A stretch of 38,017 nt of DNA from an uncultured Photobacterium sp. (lineage in GTDB: Bacteria > Pseudomonadota > Gammaproteobacteria > Enterobacterales > Vibrionaceae): assembly GCF_947039875.1 (NCBI RefSeq), contig NZ_CAMRAN010000037.1, positions 1 to 38,017 on the forward strand, given 5' to 3'. The notes under the pieces are model-generated. The model was not told where the DNA came from. It saw only the letters and a list, made by a program, of their open reading frames with translations, and searched no databases. The translations under genes and the position numbers were made by a program. Below, one piece after another: positions 34,203 through 38,017 of the stretch (the first letter of the stretch is position 1; each line of letters starts with the position of its first letter).

Positions 34203-35180
34203 ATGAACCAGAGTAATGTTGAATTTTCAACCAAGGAGTCGGTGTTTACACAGTTAATGGAAAATGACGTTCATAGTATGTGGTTACATCGTAAGCAAAG
34301 TGCATTTAGTGGTAAAGATGGCGTTCAGATCCAGTGGATTAGCGTAACTAACCCCATAAATACCCGTTGCATTGTGATTATAAATGGACGTAATGAAAGC
34401 TTTTGGAAGTACCAAGAAATTTTCTTTGAATTTTCACGACAAGGCTATGATGTTTATGGCTATGATCATCGAGGCCAAGGTGCCTCTGGACGCTTAACGA
34501 CAGATCCTGAATTAGGGCATGTTAATGATTTTGATGACTATGTTGATGATTTAAATGATTTTGTCACTATAGTTGTAGATAAAGAAAAAACATACCAACA
34601 CCGCTTTTTATTGGCTCACTCAATGGGTGGTGCAATCACCACGCTTTATTTAGAAAAATATAATAGCCAATTTGATGCGGTAGTACTGAATGCCCCGATG
34701 TTTGGCATTCATATGCCAGTACCGTTAAAGCTGGTGGCATCATCCATTGCCAAGATCATGGAACATTATCAACATGAGCCATCGTATGTGCTAGGGCAAA
34801 AGCCATACCATGAAGAGCCATTTGAAAATAACACCTTGTGTCAAAGTAAATTACGCTATGTTTGGGCTAAGCATTTATATCAGCTCCATCCAGAATTACG
34901 GATTGGTGGTCCAAGCCCTCGCTGGTTATGGCAAGCCATTGAAGCGGCTGATCATTGCATTCGTGATGTTGAAAAAATAGAGATCCCCGTACTTTTATTG
35001 CAAGCGGGTAGTGACACGATAGTTGATAATAATAGTCATCATCGGTTTTGTGGCCAGAATAAACACTGTCACATGAAAGTCATACGTAATGCGCGTCATG
35101 AAATTTTAATGGAAAAAGACGCAATACGTAACCAGGCACTCAGTGAAACGTTGGCTTTTTTTAATCAATTTATAGTGTAA
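34203..35180 (+). CDS. pldB: Lysophospholipase L2-like alpha/beta hydrolase (PldB family)
   Basis: A 325-residue serine hydrolase of the PldB/monoacylglycerol-lipase family. The triad reads S140 (AHSMGG), D271 (GSDTIVD) and H299 (ARHEILME). YGYDHRGQGASGRL and FDDYVDDL are characteristic of PldB. The enzyme should remove the remaining acyl chain from lysophospholipids at the inner membrane or in the cytosol. Together with the preceding patatin-like enzyme, which would release the first acyl chain, it forms a possible two-step phospholipid degradation pair. A strong bidirectional terminator follows. Symbol by resemblance; a second PldB paralogue elsewhere cannot be excluded. Confidence 0.85.
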   Translation: MNQSNVEFSTKESVFTQLMENDVHSMWLHRKQSAFSGKDGVQIQWISVTNPINTRCIVIINGRNESFWKYQEIFFEFSRQGYDVYGYDHRGQGASGRLTTDPELGHVNDFDDYVDDLNDFVTIVVDKEKTYQHRFLLAHSMGGAITTLYLEKYNSQFDAVVLNAPMFGIHMPVPLKLVASSIAKIMEHYQHEPSYVLGQKPYHEEPFENNTLCQSKLRYVWAKHLYQLHPELRIGGPSPRWLWQAIEAADHCIRDVEKIEIPVLLLQAGSDTIVDNNSHHRFCGQNKHCHMKVIRNARHEILMEKDAIRNQALSETLAFFNQFIV

Positions 35181-35216
35181 ATCGATTAAAAGTATCAAAA
35201 TATAGCGATAGAATAC

Positions 35217-35259
35217 AAAATAACGGCTGTATTTATTGACTAAATACAGCCGTTATTAT
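35217..35259. terminator. Bidirectional Rho-independent terminator
   Basis: A perfect 17-bp stem, aataacggctgtattta (35219-35235) with taaatacagccgttatt (35241-35257), and a five-base loop, flanked by T-rich sequence on one strand and A-rich on the other. It separates pldB (ends 35180) from the convergent lipoprotein gene (ends 35300). Confidence 0.9.
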
Positions 35260-35299
35260 TTTGATAGTATAAGCTAATTAATTGATAAATAAGCTAGTT

Positions 35300-36148
35300 T
35301 TACTGACAAATGAACCAAGATTTAGCATCTGCTTCTATGATGGCTTGTTTGTGCCACGGCAATGGTGTTGATATAGGGGCAATACGCACATCGCCCTTTA
35401 TCTTACGTGTTGCAAGTACACGTACTCGGTTATTCTTTACGCTTTCAATCTTACCTTTATATGTCACACCGTAAGCATCGTCTTTTGATTTTTTATACAT
35501 ACAGACAGTTTCACCTACATGAGTCGTAATAAAGGTCGTCTCTTCAGTCCATGCTTCTTCTGTGGGTAGCGGAGTAACGTCATCAAGGTGCTCAATGGCT
35601 TTAGATGTCATTAATGTACGATGCACTGAATAAGGTTGATAGCCTAATAAGGTTGCACCATCTACCCATGCTGATTGTGGAATATCACGATTTTCAATAA
35701 TACGCATGGTGACGAACGGTCCACCAGAACAGATGTCGGTCCACAGATCAATGGAAGAAATGCGTGCAGCAAAAAGAGGGGTTTCTTGAGCAGTATTAGG
35801 ATGTTGAACACACCATGTACCTGTCTCTAAATTGACCAGTGAACCTTTATTAATTGAGCAAGTCTTGGCGGCTAATTGATTAAATTGTGCCATATCCTGT
35901 TGTGCTTGTTGATCGCTATTGGAGCAATAACGGTAGCTATAAGCAAAAGTTTCTTTCGGATAAAACATCCCTTTATCAACAACAGTGCCATTACTACGTG
36001 TGCTATCGGCAGCGATAAATTTTTGGGCTGCTGCTTTAAAACTGTAATCAGGTGCCGGTGTTGGCAGTGGTGGTGGTGTTGAACTACAACCCGCAACAAC
36101 AGCAATAACTGCAGCGAGTGATACACGAGAAAAAAGGGTGTTGTACAT
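35300..36148 (-). CDS. Outer-membrane-type lipoprotein of unknown function
   Basis: A 282-residue lipoprotein I cannot place in a family. Signal peptide with lipobox VAGC and C21; Ser-Ser-Thr follow, so outer-membrane sorting is expected. A proline-rich linker (PPPLPTPAP) comes next, then a domain with seven further cysteines (for example YRYCSN, KTCSIN, GTWCVQH, DICSGG, ETVCMYK, WFICQ), enough for several disulfides in the periplasm. The last third (GVTYKGKIESVKNNRVRVLATRK) looks like a small beta-barrel. A run of G before the ATG (gggggccaga) is the only ribosome-binding-like sequence. It is transcribed alone. Confidence 0.75.
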   Translation of the reverse strand: MYNTLFSRVSLAAVIAVVAGCSSTPPPLPTPAPDYSFKAAAQKFIAADSTRSNGTVVDKGMFYPKETFAYSYRYCSNSDQQAQQDMAQFNQLAAKTCSINKGSLVNLETGTWCVQHPNTAQETPLFAARISSIDLWTDICSGGPFVTMRIIENRDIPQSAWVDGATLLGYQPYSVHRTLMTSKAIEHLDDVTPLPTEEAWTEETTFITTHVGETVCMYKKSKDDAYGVTYKGKIESVKNNRVRVLATRKIKGDVRIAPISTPLPWHKQAIIEADAKSWFICQ

Positions 36149-36361
36149 TCTGGCCCCCAGAGGAAATACTTTTTTATCGACGTGATAAAAAAGCGCTAAT
36201 AATAAGTAAGTCTATAGGGGACAACAGAAATTGTTAGGAAGCAAGCCATTATTCTGTTAAATAAAAGGAGCATTAATAGATTCAATGAGTTAGTGATAAC
36301 AAAGATTTACTTACGCTGATTTATCTCGCTCATTATATTGTTATTGGTGCTATTACGAAAT

Positions 36362-36391
36362 CAGCCCATTGACGATAAACGCTAATGGGCT
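36362..36391 (-). terminator. Hairpin after the DyP peroxidase gene
   Basis: cagcccatt (36362-36370) pairs perfectly with aatgggctg (36383-36391). It lies just beyond the stop of the leftward peroxidase gene at 36419. The following T run on that strand is short (gatttcg), so it may be a weak terminator or an end-protecting hairpin. Confidence 0.55.
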
Positions 36392-36418
36392 GAAAGATTT
36401 ACTGATTATTAGATAAGA

Positions 36419-37357
36419 TTAGTCAGCAAAAGTGTCTAATAATGTTTGAGAAACGATAAAGTAGTTAGTACCTGTTTTCGCTTCAACAAAATCAAGTAGG
36501 CGGTCGTAATGACCATTACTGTCAGCAAAGATCATTTGTTGTAATGAGGTGCTTATCGTAACCGGTGATGCAGTTAAGCCAATAAACATGGTGCCATGTT
36601 CCATTGCATTACCGTAAGGGCGGTTTTGGCGTAGCATTTTGATTTCTTTATCATCAACGATAACTTTACTCTTATTGTTGTGTGCCCATACAGGTTTCAC
36701 ATCATCATCAAGTTCAATATCATCAAGTTTAGTTCGGCCGATCACTTGCTCTTGGTATTCAGTAGACTGTTTGTCCCATAGGCCTTGACGGTCAATATAA
36801 CGTTGGACTGTTAAATAACTACCGCCTTGGTGAATATCAAGATCATCAACCACTAATACCGCTTTCATGCGAGATTCATTTTTAGGGTTTTCAGTGCCAT
36901 CTACAAAGTCAATCATATCGCGGCTATCAAGGTATTTAAAACCTTGAATATCTTCAATTAATGTTGCCACATCTGCAAAAGCCACCGCTAAATATTTAGC
37001 TGCTTGGTAGTTTAAATCCATACGCTCAGATTTAATCATGATAAACACATCACCAGGCGTACTTGGGAATTGGCGTTCGCCATCAACCATTGCTTCAAAA
37101 TCTTTAAGTAAAGCTGGTGCTGGTGTTGTAGGGAAAGCAGTTGACCAACCATGGTGAGACACACCAATTGTAAAGCTAAGGTCTGCGGTTGCGTCTTTTT
37201 GCCCAATGGATTTTTCAATGATCTGAATTTTCGCAAAAGCGTCAGCTACCGCTTCTGGATTAGCATCTGTCTTAAAAACAAAAGTGAGATATTCAGCAAA
37301 CGTATTTGGATTTGATAAAGCACCTGGTTGTGCACGTTCAGATGACATTGCATTCAT
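36419..37357 (-). CDS. DyP-type haem peroxidase (YfeX-like)
   Basis: A 312-residue dye-decolourising peroxidase. The GxxDG region reads D150-F-V-D153-G154-TENP, so the catalytic Asp153 is present but the first glycine is an aspartate. The proximal haem ligand is probably H226 in PVWAHNNKS, and the distal arginine lies in LRQNRPYGN. Length and layout fit the YfeX-like class, cytosolic enzymes that use peroxide to oxidise porphyrinogens or dyes. No Tat signal is present. ATG 37357 has aagg nine bases upstream; ATG 37348 is a second possibility. It is a single-gene unit facing a 472-base upstream region. Confidence 0.9.
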   Translation of the reverse strand: MNAMSSERAQPGALSNPNTFAEYLTFVFKTDANPEAVADAFAKIQIIEKSIGQKDATADLSFTIGVSHHGWSTAFPTTPAPALLKDFEAMVDGERQFPSTPGDVFIMIKSERMDLNYQAAKYLAVAFADVATLIEDIQGFKYLDSRDMIDFVDGTENPKNESRMKAVLVVDDLDIHQGGSYLTVQRYIDRQGLWDKQSTEYQEQVIGRTKLDDIELDDDVKPVWAHNNKSKVIVDDKEIKMLRQNRPYGNAMEHGTMFIGLTASPVTISTSLQQMIFADSNGHYDRLLDFVEAKTGTNYFIVSQTLLDTFAD

Positions 37358-37829
37358 AATAGTAGACCTTAATTAAAGCTATCTTATTACGGTACGCTTT
37401 TTAGATAGCGAGCTATAGGTAAATTTTTGTAATGTAAAGTTTCACATTTTAGACTGTAAAATGATACCTAATCTGTTGTTAATAGTGAAACAACGAAGTG
37501 CATTAACTGTTTATATCGTTAATTATTTTTACTTCTAATGGTATTAACGTGACGTTATGAACTTAGTAGGGTGTTTTGTAGATAAAAGTACATAAAGGCA
37601 TGAGGCAAAAAGACGACATAGTGAAATAAATCTTTGCGTTTAAGCATGGATTCTTTGTAAGGCACGAATGATCAAAACTACGCAATAAATAGATCTATTA
37701 CTAGTGTTTTTTGATTATTTTATTACGAATATGGTCTTGTTCACAAAGTTGTTGTTATATGCTTTTTTCAATTAAAAACCTTTGATACTAAGTACTGCAT
37801 GTCGACACAGGTTTCTTTAGGAGGGTATT
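37358..37829. other. 472-base intergenic region with a 19-bp dyad
   Basis: Lies between the leftward peroxidase gene and the rightward partial gene, so it holds both promoters. CATTTTA-gactg-TAAAATG (37445-37463) is a perfect seven-base inverted repeat about ninety bases upstream of the peroxidase start and could be a regulator site. A 25-codon frame at 37461 lacks a ribosome binding site. Nothing else was recognised. Confidence 0.45.
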
Positions 37830-38017
37830 GTGTCTATTAACTCTATCGATTATTCAGAAATTTCTTCCGTTTCATCTAAGTGGGAACACAAAGACGATTC
37901 GGCGACCAACATCGCAGATAGCAAGAAGCAGCAAGGTGCTGCACGACGACGTATTGAGATGCTACGCGATATTCAAGCCAGTGGGTTAACCCTTGCCGAA
38001 GCCAGAGAGTTGGGTTT
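37830..38017 (+). CDS. 5' part of an unidentified gene, cut by the window edge
   Basis: A GTG start at 37830 with aggaggg five bases upstream opens a frame of 62 complete codons reaching the window end. The protein begins SINSIDYSEISSVSSKWEHK in meaning but continues into a charged, helical stretch (ARRRIEMLRDIQASG) and ends in LTLAEARELG. That last part resembles a helix-turn-helix or a short basic helical protein, but I do not recognise the family. No signal peptide is present. The strong ribosome binding site and uninterrupted frame support a real, well-translated gene; the GTG start makes it easy to miss. Confidence 0.65.
   Translation, partial: MSINSIDYSEISSVSSKWEHKDDSATNIADSKKQQGAARRRIEMLRDIQASGLTLAEARELG

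Noticed and set aside
37461..37538. 25-codon ATG frame upstream of the peroxidase gene
   Set aside because: No ribosome binding site, low-complexity composition, and its ATG is part of the inverted repeat.
1..38017. CRISPR array, insertion sequences, integron, prophage, tRNA or rRNA genes
   Set aside because: Looked for regularly spaced repeats, transposase or integrase-like frames and cloverleaf or rRNA-like sequence; none could be seen on either strand.

Overview
The window looks like chromosomal DNA of a marine gammaproteobacterium of the family Vibrionaceae, most probably Photobacterium or a close relative. This rests on the AT-rich composition, gammaproteobacterial housekeeping genes (YidA, PepT, DtpC-like, YjjU-like and PldB-like proteins) and a TrmY/UPF0217 protein of the kind I recall from Vibrio. 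No rRNA, tRNA, insertion sequence, phage gene or CRISPR array was seen. Both ends cut a gene (1-78 minus, 37830-38017 plus).

Layout. (1) 1-2247: TetR regulator with a palindromic operator and a truncated divergent gene, a YgiW-type periplasmic OB-fold protein, and the sugar phosphatase YidA. (2) 2718-6939: response regulator, histidine kinase, sugar-type ABC solute-binding protein and carboxylesterase, all on the plus strand. The first three resemble the glucose-responsive GltR/GtrS/GtsA set of Pseudomonas, but no permease or ATPase gene is present. A terminator-like hairpin separates regulator from kinase. (3) 6966-17938: a Wzx/Wzy-type surface polysaccharide locus, AT-richer than its flanks. 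The centre runs rightward: a three-part glycosyltransferase/phosphoglycosyl transferase fusion, Wza-like exporter, PCP-like chain-length protein and Wzy/WaaL-like polymerase. A leftward glycosyltransferase and a wzx flippase broken at a nine-T tract diverge from it. On the far side a leftward operon converges on it: KdsD, a cytidylyltransferase fused to an RraA/aldolase-like domain, and a GT2 glycosyltransferase. (4) 18264-24310: MATE transporter and LysR regulator (divergent, with a dyad between), PhoD-like phosphatase, a small membrane-anchored protein, and two lipoproteins (one LEA-like, one NlpE-like). (5) 24424-29659: LysR regulator divergent from an unusual PurA paralogue, with a textbook T-N11-A operator between them; then PepT, a 43-residue DUF2256 protein, a DCC/DUF393 protein and TrmY. 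(6) 30033-37357: DtpC-like peptide transporter, ABC1/UbiB-type kinase, patatin-like phospholipase, PldB-like lysophospholipase, an outer-membrane-type lipoprotein and a DyP-type peroxidase.

How the genes work together. The polysaccharide locus holds initiation (phosphoglycosyl transferase), chain extension (three glycosyltransferase units), flipping, polymerisation, length control and export. It also carries a compact module that could make and activate an acidic 2-keto-3-deoxy sugar: KdsD supplies arabinose 5-phosphate, and the fusion protein carries both a CMP-transferase and a possible pyruvate aldolase. That module and the possibly phase-variable flippase are the most original parts of the window. 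All functional statements come from reading the sequence and recalled family knowledge; no database search was run.
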